Shown: positions 26,340 to 35,844 of the stretch, one piece after another
How the letters are laid out: every line of letters starts with the position of its first letter
How positions within the stretch are numbered: the stretch's first letter is position 1
From: Flammeovirgaceae bacterium UBA6059
GTDB taxonomy: Bacteria; Bacteroidota; Bacteroidia; Cytophagales; Cyclobacteriaceae
DNA length: 64,000 nt
NCBI GenBank assembly: GCA_002435755.1
Contig: DIYH01000004.1
Location: forward strand, 238,178-302,177
Reading direction: 5' to 3'
The notes under the pieces: generated by a model
The model's database searches: none
The model's input: only the letters and a program-made list of their open reading frames with translations
What the model was told of the DNA's origin: nothing
Made by a program: the position numbers and the translations under genes

Positions 26340-28745
26340 ATGTTGAGAAGAATGATTAAGAATTTTCTAAAAATTGCCGTCCGTAGCATTACCCGCCATG
26401 CCCTATACAGTACACTCAATATACTCGGTCTGACTATTGGGATCACTGCCAGTGTATTACTCCTGCTCTATGTTAATGACGAACTAAGCTATGACCAGAT
26501 TCACAGTAATGCTGCCAATATCTATAGGGTCAACACACTTGCCACTATTCAAGACACCAATATGGATGCAGCCACCACCATGGCACCCCTTGGCCCTGCT
26601 TTATACGTTGATTACCCGGAAGTGATCAACTTCTGTCGAGTGGTTGATGTAGGGGAGGAACTGGTGGTACAAGGCGACCGCAAGTTTTACGAAGATAAGT
26701 TCTACTTCACTGATTCTTCTTTCTTTCAAATGTTCGACTTCCAACTCCTTCATGGTGACCCAAACACTGCACTCACCAAACCTCAATCGATCGTTCTCTC
26801 TGAGTCCATCGCCAAAAAGTACTTCGGGGATGCAGATCCTATCGGAAAGGAAATCAAAACGGGAGCAGAAGCATGGACAAGAACAGTAACTGGCGTGATG
26901 GCAGATATCAATGCAAAGAGTCACATTAAGCCCAAGGCACTAGTTGCATATAGCACTCTGCCAGAGGAACGCACAAACTTCTGGGGAAACATCAGCGACT
27001 TCTTATACATCGAACTTGCCCAGGGTACTACATCGGAGCAATTCTCTCAGAACTTCCCTGATGTGTTTGACAAGTACATCAGAGAACTTTTTAGCCAGTT
27101 TGATGCTCATGCTGATTTCTCATTGATCAACATTGCTGACATACACTTAAAATCGACCTCAGAGGGAGACCCAGAGCCTGGAGGTTCTATGGCTTATATC
27201 TATACATTCAGTGCTATTGCATTCTTTCTTCTCCTTATAGCGAGTATCAACTATATGAACCTATCGACCGCTCAGGCCACCAAGCGCGCTAAAGAAGTAG
27301 GCATTCGTAAGGTGATGGGCTCACATAAGAAGCAGCTTAGATGGCAATTCCTTGTAGAATCAACGGTAGTCACATTATTCTCTTCAGTCACTAGTTTGAT
27401 TCTCGTATTCTTCTTGATTCCAGGCTTCAACACTATTTCTGGTAAGTCAATCTCACAGATGTTCTACACCGACCCGATCATAATGGTGAGCTTTATGTTT
27501 GTAGTGCTATTTGTTGGCGTGTTTTCAGGAAGCTATCCGGCGTTCTACCTGTCGCGCTTCAAGCCTGCATTAGTGCTTAAGGGCCGGTTGGCTAAAGGTG
27601 GGAACGTAGCACTTAGAAAAGGGTTGGTTGTGGCCCAATTTGCTGTATCACTAGTTATGATCATTAGCACAATAGTAGTTTATGAACAGCTCAACTATCT
27701 AAATACAAAGGATCTCGGTTTCAATAAAGACCTGGTCATGCGTATCCCGCTCAATGGTAGTACGGCCATGGAAAAGTATGATGTGCTAAGAACTACCCTC
27801 CTTCAAAACCCGGGAATCGAAGCGGTCGGTAGTGGCTGGCATACTCCCGGTAACAGTAACCTTAACGTACAGGCCATCACTGTTGAGACCAACAATGGCG
27901 AAATGATAGAAAAGGTGTTCCAAACCATATTCATTGATCAACACTACCTACCTACTTTGGAGGTGCCTGTAGTCGAAGGGCGTCACTTTCTGGAGTCTAT
28001 AGGTAGAGATACTGTCGATGCTGTCATCGTCAATGAGAGTATGGTGAAACACATGGGCTGGGATGCAGCCATCGGCAAAAAATTCAGCATAATACTTGAC
28101 CAACAACTCAACCGTCGAGAAGTCAAAGTTGTAGGTGTCATCAGAGATTTTCATGTAAGAGCGCTACGTGAATCCATTGAGCCCTTGGTAGTACATATGA
28201 ACATTAGTAATGGCTCCATGGTGGTGCGGATCAAACCTACAGACATCAAATCTACCTTGGCATATATCGAAGAAGAGTGGAAGAGCATCGTACCTGATCG
28301 ACCCCTGGAGTACAATTTCATTCAACAGGACTTTGAAGCACAATATGAGGAAGATGAGCGCAAGGGTCAGTTGTTTGCTACTTTTAGCGGATTATCAATT
28401 TTCATTGCCTGTATGGGTCTGTTTGGGCTAGCGTCTTTCAATTCTGCTGCTAAGCGGAAAGAAATCGGTATCCGGAAGGTCATTGGTGCCAGCCTGGGGG
28501 ATATTATTTACCTCGTAAGTTTTGATTTCTTCAAATTAGTTGCTGTCTCAATGATCATTGCATTTCCGGTTGCTTATTACTTCATGGACAGCTGGTTGCA
28601 GGAGTTCTCCTATAGCGTTGAGATCAGCTTGGTCACATTCGTACTCTCAGCGGCTATCACCACCTTAATCACATTGATCACGGTTGGCTACCACTCACTC
28701 ACTGCAGCCTTCTCCAATCCTGCATTTTCGTTAAAAGAGGAGTAG
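26340..28745 (+). CDS. MacB/FtsX-type ABC transporter permease
   Basis: An inner-membrane permease of 801 residues. An N-terminal TM helix (about 20-45) precedes a MacB_PCD periplasmic domain, then an FtsX block of three TM helices around residues 285-400. A second TM, periplasmic domain and FtsX block follow (about 430-800). The signatures AKEVGIRKVMGSHKKQL and RKEIGIRKVIGASLGDI are the coupling helices that contact an ATPase. No ATPase is encoded here. In Bacteroidota such permeases are often orphan and export peptides or antimicrobials. An internal ATG at 26352 (MIKNFLKIAVRS) is equally good by family convention. The gene ends at a strong terminator shared with katG. Confidence 0.88.
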   Translation: MLRRMIKNFLKIAVRSITRHALYSTLNILGLTIGITASVLLLLYVNDELSYDQIHSNAANIYRVNTLATIQDTNMDAATTMAPLGPALYVDYPEVINFCRVVDVGEELVVQGDRKFYEDKFYFTDSSFFQMFDFQLLHGDPNTALTKPQSIVLSESIAKKYFGDADPIGKEIKTGAEAWTRTVTGVMADINAKSHIKPKALVAYSTLPEERTNFWGNISDFLYIELAQGTTSEQFSQNFPDVFDKYIRELFSQFDAHADFSLINIADIHLKSTSEGDPEPGGSMAYIYTFSAIAFFLLLIASINYMNLSTAQATKRAKEVGIRKVMGSHKKQLRWQFLVESTVVTLFSSVTSLILVFFLIPGFNTISGKSISQMFYTDPIIMVSFMFVVLFVGVFSGSYPAFYLSRFKPALVLKGRLAKGGNVALRKGLVVAQFAVSLVMIISTIVVYEQLNYLNTKDLGFNKDLVMRIPLNGSTAMEKYDVLRTTLLQNPGIEAVGSGWHTPGNSNLNVQAITVETNNGEMIEKVFQTIFIDQHYLPTLEVPVVEGRHFLESIGRDTVDAVIVNESMVKHMGWDAAIGKKFSIILDQQLNRREVKVVGVIRDFHVRALRESIEPLVVHMNISNGSMVVRIKPTDIKSTLAYIEEEWKSIVPDRPLEYNFIQQDFEAQYEEDERKGQLFATFSGLSIFIACMGLFGLASFNSAAKRKEIGIRKVIGASLGDIIYLVSFDFFKLVAVSMIIAFPVAYYFMDSWLQEFSYSVEISLVTFVLSAAITTLITLITVGYHSLTAAFSNPAFSLKEE

Positions 28746-28782
28746 ACTACAAGTGTGGTCATACTAGCTTGGGGAAGACTAA

Positions 28783-28813
28783 AAAGGGAGGACCTTATTG
28801 AGATCCTCCCTTT
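28783..28813. terminator. Bidirectional terminator between the permease and katG
   Basis: AAAGGGAGGA (28783-28792) pairs perfectly with TCCTCCCTTT (28804-28813) around an 11-base loop. A and T runs flank both sides, so it can stop transcription from the permease gene and from katG. Confidence 0.8.
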
Positions 28814-28870
28814 AACTAATATCGACTAATGAAAGTCTTACTGATCAATTGTCATTGACGAGATCTTCAC

Positions 28871-31099
28871 TTAAGCAAGATCATATCTATCTAGGTTCAT
28901 CACTTTATCCCAGGCTGCTACAAAGTCTTTAACAAACTTGGCTTCACCGTCAGACGAGCCGTATACCTCCGCTACAGCACGCAACTCTGTATTAGATCCA
29001 AAAATCAGATCAACGCGAGTACCCGTCCACACAACATCACCGGTCTTACGATTGCGACCTTCGAATACATCCTGGCTATCAGAAGTTGCACTCCATGTGA
29101 TACCAAAATCAAGAAGGTTAGTGAAGAAGTCATTGGTCAACTGACCTGGGCGACTTGTGAATACACCGTGCTTCGAACCATCAAAGTTGGTATCAAGCGC
29201 ACGCATACCGCCAATCAATGCAGTCATTTCTGGGGTGGTTAGCGTCAAGAGTTGCGCTTTATCAACCAGCATTTCCTCAGCTGCTGCTTTGTGTCTTGGC
29301 ACAAAATAGTTGCGGAAGCCATCAGCAGTTGGACGAAGTGCCTCGAACGACTCAATATCCGTCTGCTCTTGAGAAGCATCGGCGCGACCTGCGGTGAATG
29401 GAACAGTTACCTCATGTCCAGCGTCTTTAGCCGCCTTCTCAACACCAGCACCACCAGCTATAACGATGAGATCAGCCAGAGATACAATCTTTCCTCCTGT
29501 ATTGAAATCTTTCCGGATACCTTCAAGCACATCTAGTACCTTGTTAAGTTGGGTTGGATTATTAATCTCCCACTCATTCTGAGGAGCTAGTCTTACACGC
29601 GCACCATTGGCACCACCTCTCATGTCAGATCCTCTGAATGTAGAAGCTGAAGCCCATGCAGTAGATACAAGCTCTGAAACAGATAGACCAGAGTCAAGTA
29701 CTCTCGCTTTCAGTGTTGCAACATCAGCATCATTGATCAATTCATGATCTACTGCCGGAATTGGGTCTTGCCAGATCAATTCTTCATTAGGTACTTCAGA
29801 TCCTAAATAACGGGCCACAGGCCCCATATCACGGTGAGTTAGCTTAAACCACGCTCTTGCAAAGGCATCCGCAAATTGATCTGGATTTTCGTGGAATCTT
29901 CTTGAGATTGGTTCGTAGATAGGATCTACTTTCAAAGCCATATCAGCAGTAGTCATCATCAAGGCTTGCTGCTTCGTAGCATCACCAGCAGCAGGAGCCA
30001 TCTTAGCATTCGAAGCTGCTGTTGGTGTCCACTGATGTGCGCCGGCAGGACTCTTGGTGAGTTCCCAATCATACCCGAATAATACATCGAAGTATTCATT
30101 GTCCCATCGTGTAGGGTTAGGTGTCCATGCACCTTCAATACCACTTGTAATGGTATCATCGCCATGACCCGCACCGAAAGTATTCTTCCATCCTAAACTC
30201 TGCTCTTCTATTCCTGCCGCAGCGGGTTCCCTTCCCACATACTTGCCAGGATCAGCTGCACCATGTGCTTTACCAAATGTATGACCACCTGCTACCAGAG
30301 CAACCGTTTCTTCGTCGTTCATTGCCATACGGCCGAATGTCTCACGAATATCAATTGCTGACTTAGCAGGATCAGGATTTCCGTTAGGTCCTTCTGGATT
30401 CACATAGATCAATCCCATCTGTACTGCGCCTAGTGGATTCTCAAGATCACGATCTCCGGTGTATCGCTTATCTCCTAACCATTCCGTCTCAGCACCCCAG
30501 TAGATATCTTCTTCTGGCTCCCAGATGTCTTCACGTCCACCACCAAAACCGAATGTCTCAAAGCCCATAGACTCAAGTGCGCAGTTACCTGCAAGAATCA
30601 TAAGGTCAGCCCATGACAGTGCCTTGCCATACTTCTTCTTAACAGGCCAAAGTAGAAGTCTTGCCTTATCGAGGTTACCGTTATCAGGCCAGCTGTTAAG
30701 TGGGGCGAAACGCTGCGTTCCTGAACCTCCACCTCCACGACCATCCTGGATACGGTAGGTACCTGCACTATGCCAGGCCATTCTAATGAAGAAGGGACCA
30801 TAGTGACCATAGTCAGCAGGCCACCAGTCCTGTGAGTCTGTCATCAGATCGTAGAGATCTTGCTTTACAGCTTTTAGGTCTAATTTTTTAAATTCTTCAG
30901 CATAGTTAAAATCCGGATCCATAGGATCGGACATGCTCGAATGCTGCCTTAATATGTTGAGGTTGAGTTGGTTGGGCCACCAATCTCGGTTAGAAGTGCC
31001 ACCTCCAGCACTCGTCTTAATAGAGCCTCCTATGTAAGGGCATTTCTCAATTCCTCCCATGGGATGTGCACCATTACTTGAATGTCCGTTGTTTTCCAT
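28871..31099 (-). CDS. katG: Catalase-peroxidase KatG
   Basis: A haem enzyme that dismutates hydrogen peroxide and also has peroxidase activity. The 742 residues match the family and contain the duplicated peroxidase domains. The distal triad is R106, W109 and H110 in FFIRMAWHSAGTYR. The proximal histidine is in ALVAGGHTFGKAHG. W109, the Tyr of GLIYVNPEG and the Met of FGRMAMNDEET can form the Met-Tyr-Trp adduct needed for catalase activity. There is no signal peptide, so it is cytoplasmic. It is divergent from oxyR across an 83-base AT-rich gap, which suggests peroxide-inducible control by OxyR. Confidence 0.97.
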   Translation of the reverse strand: MENNGHSSNGAHPMGGIEKCPYIGGSIKTSAGGGTSNRDWWPNQLNLNILRQHSSMSDPMDPDFNYAEEFKKLDLKAVKQDLYDLMTDSQDWWPADYGHYGPFFIRMAWHSAGTYRIQDGRGGGGSGTQRFAPLNSWPDNGNLDKARLLLWPVKKKYGKALSWADLMILAGNCALESMGFETFGFGGGREDIWEPEEDIYWGAETEWLGDKRYTGDRDLENPLGAVQMGLIYVNPEGPNGNPDPAKSAIDIRETFGRMAMNDEETVALVAGGHTFGKAHGAADPGKYVGREPAAAGIEEQSLGWKNTFGAGHGDDTITSGIEGAWTPNPTRWDNEYFDVLFGYDWELTKSPAGAHQWTPTAASNAKMAPAAGDATKQQALMMTTADMALKVDPIYEPISRRFHENPDQFADAFARAWFKLTHRDMGPVARYLGSEVPNEELIWQDPIPAVDHELINDADVATLKARVLDSGLSVSELVSTAWASASTFRGSDMRGGANGARVRLAPQNEWEINNPTQLNKVLDVLEGIRKDFNTGGKIVSLADLIVIAGGAGVEKAAKDAGHEVTVPFTAGRADASQEQTDIESFEALRPTADGFRNYFVPRHKAAAEEMLVDKAQLLTLTTPEMTALIGGMRALDTNFDGSKHGVFTSRPGQLTNDFFTNLLDFGITWSATSDSQDVFEGRNRKTGDVVWTGTRVDLIFGSNTELRAVAEVYGSSDGEAKFVKDFVAAWDKVMNLDRYDLA

Positions 31100-31182
31100 T
31101 ATCGATTAGTTATGAGATTGTTTAAGGTGTAAAGTTGTTATAATATTTATTTATATAAATTATGAGTGAATAAGTAAACGTT

Positions 31183-32127
31183 ATGACACTGACGCAACTG
31201 CAATATGCACTGGCCCTTCAGAAGCATCAAAACTTTAAACGGGCAGCAGAACATCTATTCATCACACAACCTGCCCTCAGCATCCAAATTCAAAAGCTTG
31301 AAGAGTCTATTGGCATCAAGCTTTTCAATCGGAATGCCACTCCTTTGGAAACAACCGTAGATGGTAAACTGTTCCTGATAAGAGCTCAAGATATCGTTAA
31401 TAATGCACGGCAACTTGAAAACTTCGTATCCGAACTAAAAGAAGATTATTCAGGAGAACTCAATGTTGGGATCATTCCAACTTTGGCTCCCTTTTTGGTT
31501 CCTCTATTTAGCGGCTCTCTTCAATCAGACTACCCGCAACTGCAGTTGATCTTCCATGAACAGATCACTGAAAGCGTCGTAAGAAGTGTTCGAACTGGAG
31601 AGTTGGATGTGGGCATCATCTCTACGCCTATTGAAGCTTATGGCATACAATCCATCCCTTTGTTTTATGAGCGCTTCTTTGCCTATGCATCTGATGATCA
31701 ATCCGTGAGTTCGCCGGACATTAAACTCGAAGACATCAACTCTGCTGAACTCTGGATACTGGATGAAGGTAACTGCTTTCGGGATCAGGTCAATGATTTC
31801 TGCGACTTACAGTCTGTGTTAAATGACAAGAAGTTTATCTATCACAGCAATTCTATTGATGCTCTTATCAGAATGGTAGACACACACGGAGGTATTACTA
31901 TCCTACCGGAACTAACCACAATGAGTCTATCCGAGTATCAGGAAGACAACCTAAAAACGATCAGCGGCCGGCCAAAAGCGAGGGAGATTGGCATGATCGT
32001 CACCCAGAATTATGGCAAAGCCAGATATATCAACCTACTGGAAGAGTATATTAAATCTAACATTCCAAACCATATGCTCTCCGGAGATAGTTATGATGTG
32101 GTAGATCCTCATCTAGAGATTGATTAA
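31183..32127 (+). CDS. oxyR: Hydrogen peroxide-responsive LysR regulator OxyR
   Basis: A 314-residue LysR-family activator. Residues 1-60 form the winged-helix DNA-binding domain (FKRAAEHLFITQPALSIQIQKLEE). The sensor domain has both redox cysteines of E. coli OxyR with the same nine-residue spacing: C198 and C207 in DEGNCFRDQVNDFC. A disulfide between them on peroxide exposure would activate target genes. The divergent katG is the obvious target. The gap contains an imperfect AT-rich dyad (31140-31163) but no clear match to the E. coli OxyR site. Its 3' end meets the SafE-like gene after two bases. Confidence 0.93.
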   Translation: MTLTQLQYALALQKHQNFKRAAEHLFITQPALSIQIQKLEESIGIKLFNRNATPLETTVDGKLFLIRAQDIVNNARQLENFVSELKEDYSGELNVGIIPTLAPFLVPLFSGSLQSDYPQLQLIFHEQITESVVRSVRTGELDVGIISTPIEAYGIQSIPLFYERFFAYASDDQSVSSPDIKLEDINSAELWILDEGNCFRDQVNDFCDLQSVLNDKKFIYHSNSIDALIRMVDTHGGITILPELTTMSLSEYQEDNLKTISGRPKAREIGMIVTQNYGKARYINLLEEYIKSNIPNHMLSGDSYDVVDPHLEID

Positions 32128-32129
32128 AC

Positions 32130-32819
32130 CTACTCTACACACTCTACAACCTCACCATTAACATTGTCAGTAATCTGGGGACTTAAGCAAGGAATACCCA
32201 AGTTCATGCCACGTAAGATTAATGCCACAGCCATCACCACTACAAAGGCAGGGATCGCCTTCTGCACATGTAGTTTGAATTTTGCCGGCAGGACATAGCT
32301 AGAGTAGGCAGCAAACAGCATCATAGGTAGGGTCCCCAATCCAAACAAGATCATGAACTGCATGCCCAGAAATGGTTCACCAGTCGCTAGCGCGCCTGCG
32401 ACTGCCATGTATACAAGGCCGCATGGTAAAAACCCATTCATCAGACCAACTAAAAAGGAGAAGGAGAGGCCCCTCTTTCGAAAAAGAGGGATGATCCTCG
32501 CCTTAACCTTATTGGGGAACGAATAAAAAAAATTCCACTTGAATACTCTTGGAAATACAAGTCCCACAAGAAGTATTACGCCAAGTGTAATAGACAGCCC
32601 ATGTTGGAATCCTGTCAAAAAAATGCCCTTACCTATCAGCCCAAGTACACCTCCTATGATGGCATAAGAAATGATTCGGCCGGCATTGTAAATCAGCCTA
32701 CCGCTGAGTACAGTTAGCTCATGAAAACCCGCCTTGGGTAGGCTAAAAGCCAACGGCCCACACATCCCCAGACAATGGAAGCTGCCGAGCAGTCCTAATA
32801 TGAATGCAGAATAGAGCAC
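32130..32819 (-). CDS. SafE/TauE-like membrane protein of the cbb3 assembly locus
   Basis: A 229-residue protein with about six membrane helices. LGLLGSFHCLGMCGPLAFSLP near the N-terminus and GFLPCGLVYMAVAGALATG in the middle are the Cys-containing motifs of the DsbD_2/SafE-like group often encoded beside cbb3 oxidase genes, where a role in copper or thiol delivery to the oxidase is suspected. The start is a GTG at 32819 that shares one base with the stop of ccoH (TAGTG), so translation is probably coupled. It is the last gene of the ccoNOQPGH operon. Confidence 0.85.
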   Translation of the reverse strand: MLYSAFILGLLGSFHCLGMCGPLAFSLPKAGFHELTVLSGRLIYNAGRIISYAIIGGVLGLIGKGIFLTGFQHGLSITLGVILLVGLVFPRVFKWNFFYSFPNKVKARIIPLFRKRGLSFSFLVGLMNGFLPCGLVYMAVAGALATGEPFLGMQFMILFGLGTLPMMLFAAYSSYVLPAKFKLHVQKAIPAFVVVMAVALILRGMNLGIPCLSPQITDNVNGEVVECVE

Positions 32820-33256
32820 TAGAGTACTAGTGTCTGCTCATCATAGTAGCCCTTGCCATTGGCACTCCAGGATACCTTAACTTTCCATAGTCCGGGTATT
32901 GCTTCACTAAGATCAACAATCTGGGATCCACCTCCATCCGGGTTGATAGCTACTTTAAAATCCAAATTACCATTAGATGGTCGGAAAAAATGAATCTCTC
33001 CCTCCAATCGCTCTGTCCTGGCTATCGGAAACTGGATCGAAGCTTTGCGGCCTGCTGACCAATACTTGATTGCTAATGGCTGATCCAACTGCTTGTAATT
33101 TTGGATCTTATCAATTTGATTTTGATACTCAATTTCTTGCTTGTAGTAATCGTCTGCCACCAGGTAAAAATCCTGGCTTACACTGATCACCACCATTGAT
33201 ATGATGATGATCGCAAACACTACAAACGACATAAAAATCTTTGTTCCCCAATTCAT
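32819..33256 (-). CDS. ccoH: CcoH/FixH-type cbb3 oxidase assembly protein
   Basis: A 145-residue protein with one N-terminal TM helix (residues 7-27, FMSFVVFAIIIISMVVISV) and a periplasmic FixH domain. The YYKQEIEYQNQID motif just after the membrane helix is typical of FixH. In characterised systems CcoH stabilises the assembling oxidase with CcoN. It lies 4 bases after ccoG and overlaps the SafE-like start by one base. Confidence 0.88.
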   Translation of the reverse strand: MNWGTKIFMSFVVFAIIIISMVVISVSQDFYLVADDYYKQEIEYQNQIDKIQNYKQLDQPLAIKYWSAGRKASIQFPIARTERLEGEIHFFRPSNGNLDFKVAINPDGGGSQIVDLSEAIPGLWKVKVSWSANGKGYYDEQTLVL

Positions 33257-33260
33257 GATT

Positions 33261-34670
33261 TTAATTCGTTATAGGTCCTAGAAAATTTGTTTTCAATTCA
33301 TCGATCAACTGATCGTCTTTATATAGCTCAATAATCAGTTTAGTGGTCGTGCCTGTGATCCGCTCTTTTGGGAGCTCTATGAAGTACACACTCTCAGTGT
33401 TACCAGTCGCGGGCACCACTACCGCCTGATCACCAACACGTTTGATAGTACCACCTTCTTGCCCTTTCAATTTCAGGTCAAGATTTACTTCATCAAATGT
33501 CTTATTGACAAACTGGATATTATAAAGATTGCTGATGCGATTGTTCTCCTGCTCTTGGTAGAGCATACCGGGTACACGCATAATGGTTGCTTCTACATCG
33601 GTTCGTGTTACCAAAAGGAATGTAAACAACGAAAGCAAGCCAACTAACACCGCAGAGTAAGCCGCCATCCTAGGCGTGAAACGTGTTTTGATTTGCTCTT
33701 TAATGCCATTGTAAGATGCATATCGGATCAAGCCCTTCGGCTTGTCGATTTTCTCCATTACCTCATCACAAGCATCAATACATGCAGTACAATTCACACA
33801 TTCTAGTTGTGTTCCGTTTCGGATGTCTATTCCAGTAGGACAAGCGTGTACACAGAGTTTACAATCTATGCAGTCCCCTTTCTCTTCAGCAGGAGCGCTT
33901 TTCTTCATGCGGCCCCTTGGTTCTCCACGCAACCAATCATATGCTACCACAATGGAGTCCCTGTCAAGTAGGACACCCTGCAGTCGTCCATATGGGCACA
34001 CAGCAATGCATGCCTGCTCTCTGAAATAGCTGAATACCCAGTAGAACACTCCTGTAAAGGCAATCAAACCTATGAAGCCTGACATATGCTCTGTGGGTGG
34101 TTGACTGACGATTTCTACCACCTGATCTACACCTATCAGGTAGGCCATCATAGTATGGGAGATCACCAATGAAATTGCTATGAAAATACCATGTTTGCTC
34201 GCACGCTTTATGATCTTGTCCTTATTCCAAGGCATCTTATCAAGTCTCCGCTGCTTATTAGCATCTCCTTCGATCCAGTACTCGATCTTACGGAAGACCA
34301 TCTCCATAAAAAGCGTCTGAGGACATGCCCATCCACACCAGATCCTTCCAAATACTACCGTGAAAAGAATTATGAAGACAAACAAAGCGATCATTCCAAT
34401 CCCCAGTATGTGAAAATCCTGGGGCCAGAATGGCACGCCAAAGAGTATGAACTTCCTCTCGAATATGTTAAAGAGAAACATTGGGTTACCCTCCCAGGTC
34501 AGGAAAGGACCAACGAATAATAAAGCAAGCAGGATTATCGTAACGATAATCCTGGCATTGTGATATGAGCCGGAGGGCTTCTTGGGATAAACCCAAATCC
34601 TGTTCCCCTCCTTGTCTACAGTTCCAATCGTATCTCGGAACTCTTCATCAAACTCATACAGATTCTCCAT
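33261..34670 (-). CDS. ccoG: CcoG/FixG/RdxA-type polyferredoxin, cbb3 copper assembly
   Basis: A 469-residue membrane polyferredoxin. Several TM helices span residues 40-210, with the NapH-like motif IWCGWACPQTLFMEM between helices 2 and 3. Two 4Fe-4S clusters are bound by CIDCKLCVHACPTG and CVNCTACIDACDEVM around residues 260-300. A further TM helix precedes a C-terminal Ig-like periplasmic domain. In proteobacteria CcoG reduces Cu(II) to Cu(I) for insertion in CcoN. It lies between ccoP and ccoH in the operon. Confidence 0.94.
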   Translation of the reverse strand: MENLYEFDEEFRDTIGTVDKEGNRIWVYPKKPSGSYHNARIIVTIILLALLFVGPFLTWEGNPMFLFNIFERKFILFGVPFWPQDFHILGIGMIALFVFIILFTVVFGRIWCGWACPQTLFMEMVFRKIEYWIEGDANKQRRLDKMPWNKDKIIKRASKHGIFIAISLVISHTMMAYLIGVDQVVEIVSQPPTEHMSGFIGLIAFTGVFYWVFSYFREQACIAVCPYGRLQGVLLDRDSIVVAYDWLRGEPRGRMKKSAPAEEKGDCIDCKLCVHACPTGIDIRNGTQLECVNCTACIDACDEVMEKIDKPKGLIRYASYNGIKEQIKTRFTPRMAAYSAVLVGLLSLFTFLLVTRTDVEATIMRVPGMLYQEQENNRISNLYNIQFVNKTFDEVNLDLKLKGQEGGTIKRVGDQAVVVPATGNTESVYFIELPKERITGTTTKLIIELYKDDQLIDELKTNFLGPITN

Positions 34671-34685
34671 GTTTCTACTACGATA

Positions 34686-35642
34686 CTAGTCGTTGGTCTG
34701 TACCTCCTCACTGGTTTCTTCTTCACTAGCTTCCTCACCGGAATCCTCTAAAGGTGCAGCTTCTGGCTCATAGAGATCACCTTGCGGCTCTTTACCATTC
34801 GCTGGGGTAGTGCCCTGGAAAGTGAGAATGTAGCTGGCCACATCTCGCATATCCGTAGGACTCAACTGTGACTGCCACGCGATCATACCTTTTTCCGGTA
34901 CTCCGTACTTGATCACCCTGAAGAGATCGGGCATGGAACCACCATGTATCCAGTATTGGTCTGTGAAGTTTGGCCCTACAAGACCACCTCCATCATTCTG
35001 ATGGCATACAGCACAATTTCGGTCATAAAGTTTCTGTCCATTAGCAAGGTGGCCAGCATCATCGCTAAACTCCACTGTAGATTCATCAATGCTCTCTGTA
35101 GATGCCACTTGTCTAGCCTCTACTGCTGCCTGAGCAGCTGCCAGCTCCATCTGATATTCTTCCTCCTGTAGTGGCATAGTGCCAATAACGTGATACACTA
35201 CCAGATAAACTGCTCCCCAACCTATAGTGAAATAGAAGAGCCATTTCCACCACGGTGGTAGGTGATTGTCCAACTCTCTAATACCATCATAATCATGGTC
35301 GAGAAGAATAGTTTTTTCTTTTTCAATAGGTACTGCATCCGTCACCGTCTTATTGAAACTCGCCCAGAAACCAGGTTCAGCTTCTAGTGCTTCGCCTGCT
35401 TTGGCTTTCTCTTTATTGACAATTACTCTCAGCACCGTAAGCGTATATAATGCCACCATCAACACCAGCAGTGATACAACCAGCGCCAATCCAAGCACAA
35501 ATAAGATCAATAAATCCTGCTCTGTAGCCCTTTCGAAAAATGAGGGCTCAGCCTCCTGGGCATTTGCTAAAACAGGGGCTGCAAAAAATATCACCAAGGT
35601 GAACAACCCCTTCATTAATGTATTTTGATTCAACTTTTTCAT
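34686..35642 (-). CDS. ccoP: cbb3 oxidase subunit CcoP, mono-haem
   Basis: The cytochrome c subunit that passes electrons toward CcoO. It has 318 residues. A signal-like segment (1-29, PVLANAQ), a TM helix at 45-70 and another at 133-155 precede one haem c site, C210-A-V-C213-H214. Proteobacterial CcoP carries two haems; only one CxxCH is present here. The tail is highly acidic (last 40 residues, EE/DS-rich). The start overlaps the ccoQ stop by 4 bases (ATGA). Confidence 0.93.
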   Translation of the reverse strand: MKKLNQNTLMKGLFTLVIFFAAPVLANAQEAEPSFFERATEQDLLILFVLGLALVVSLLVLMVALYTLTVLRVIVNKEKAKAGEALEAEPGFWASFNKTVTDAVPIEKEKTILLDHDYDGIRELDNHLPPWWKWLFYFTIGWGAVYLVVYHVIGTMPLQEEEYQMELAAAQAAVEARQVASTESIDESTVEFSDDAGHLANGQKLYDRNCAVCHQNDGGGLVGPNFTDQYWIHGGSMPDLFRVIKYGVPEKGMIAWQSQLSPTDMRDVASYILTFQGTTPANGKEPQGDLYEPEAAPLEDSGEEASEEETSEEVQTND

Positions 35643-35836
35643 TTTACTGATTCGGTTTGTTGGTCATCGATTTGATCGTCAGCTTGCAGCGGTATATTCT
35701 CCATGTATCCGATATAGCTCCTGTCAGTCCTAAAAACCCACCAGAGCAGACCGACGAAGAAGGAGAAGAATATGATCAGTGAAATCACTGGCCATATCTC
35801 CACATTCTCGATACCTCTTAATATTTCTTTGTACAT
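35639..35836 (-). CDS. ccoQ: CcoQ-like small cbb3 oxidase subunit
   Basis: A 65-residue protein with one TM helix (about 14-34, VWPVISLIIFFSFFVGLLWW-like) and a polar acidic tail. Size, topology and position between ccoNO and ccoP identify it as the CcoQ/FixQ position, although this family is poorly conserved. CcoQ stabilises the complex in characterised systems. It overlaps ccoP by 4 bases and follows ccoNO after 8 bases. Confidence 0.85.
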   Translation of the reverse strand: MYKEILRGIENVEIWPVISLIIFFSFFVGLLWWVFRTDRSYIGYMENIPLQADDQIDDQQTESVK

Positions 35837-35844
35837 GATAGGGT

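Noticed and set aside
31140..31163. AT-rich dyad between katG and oxyR as an OxyR binding site.
   Set aside because: It is imperfect, low in information and does not match the ATAG-based E. coli consensus, so it is kept only as a remark.
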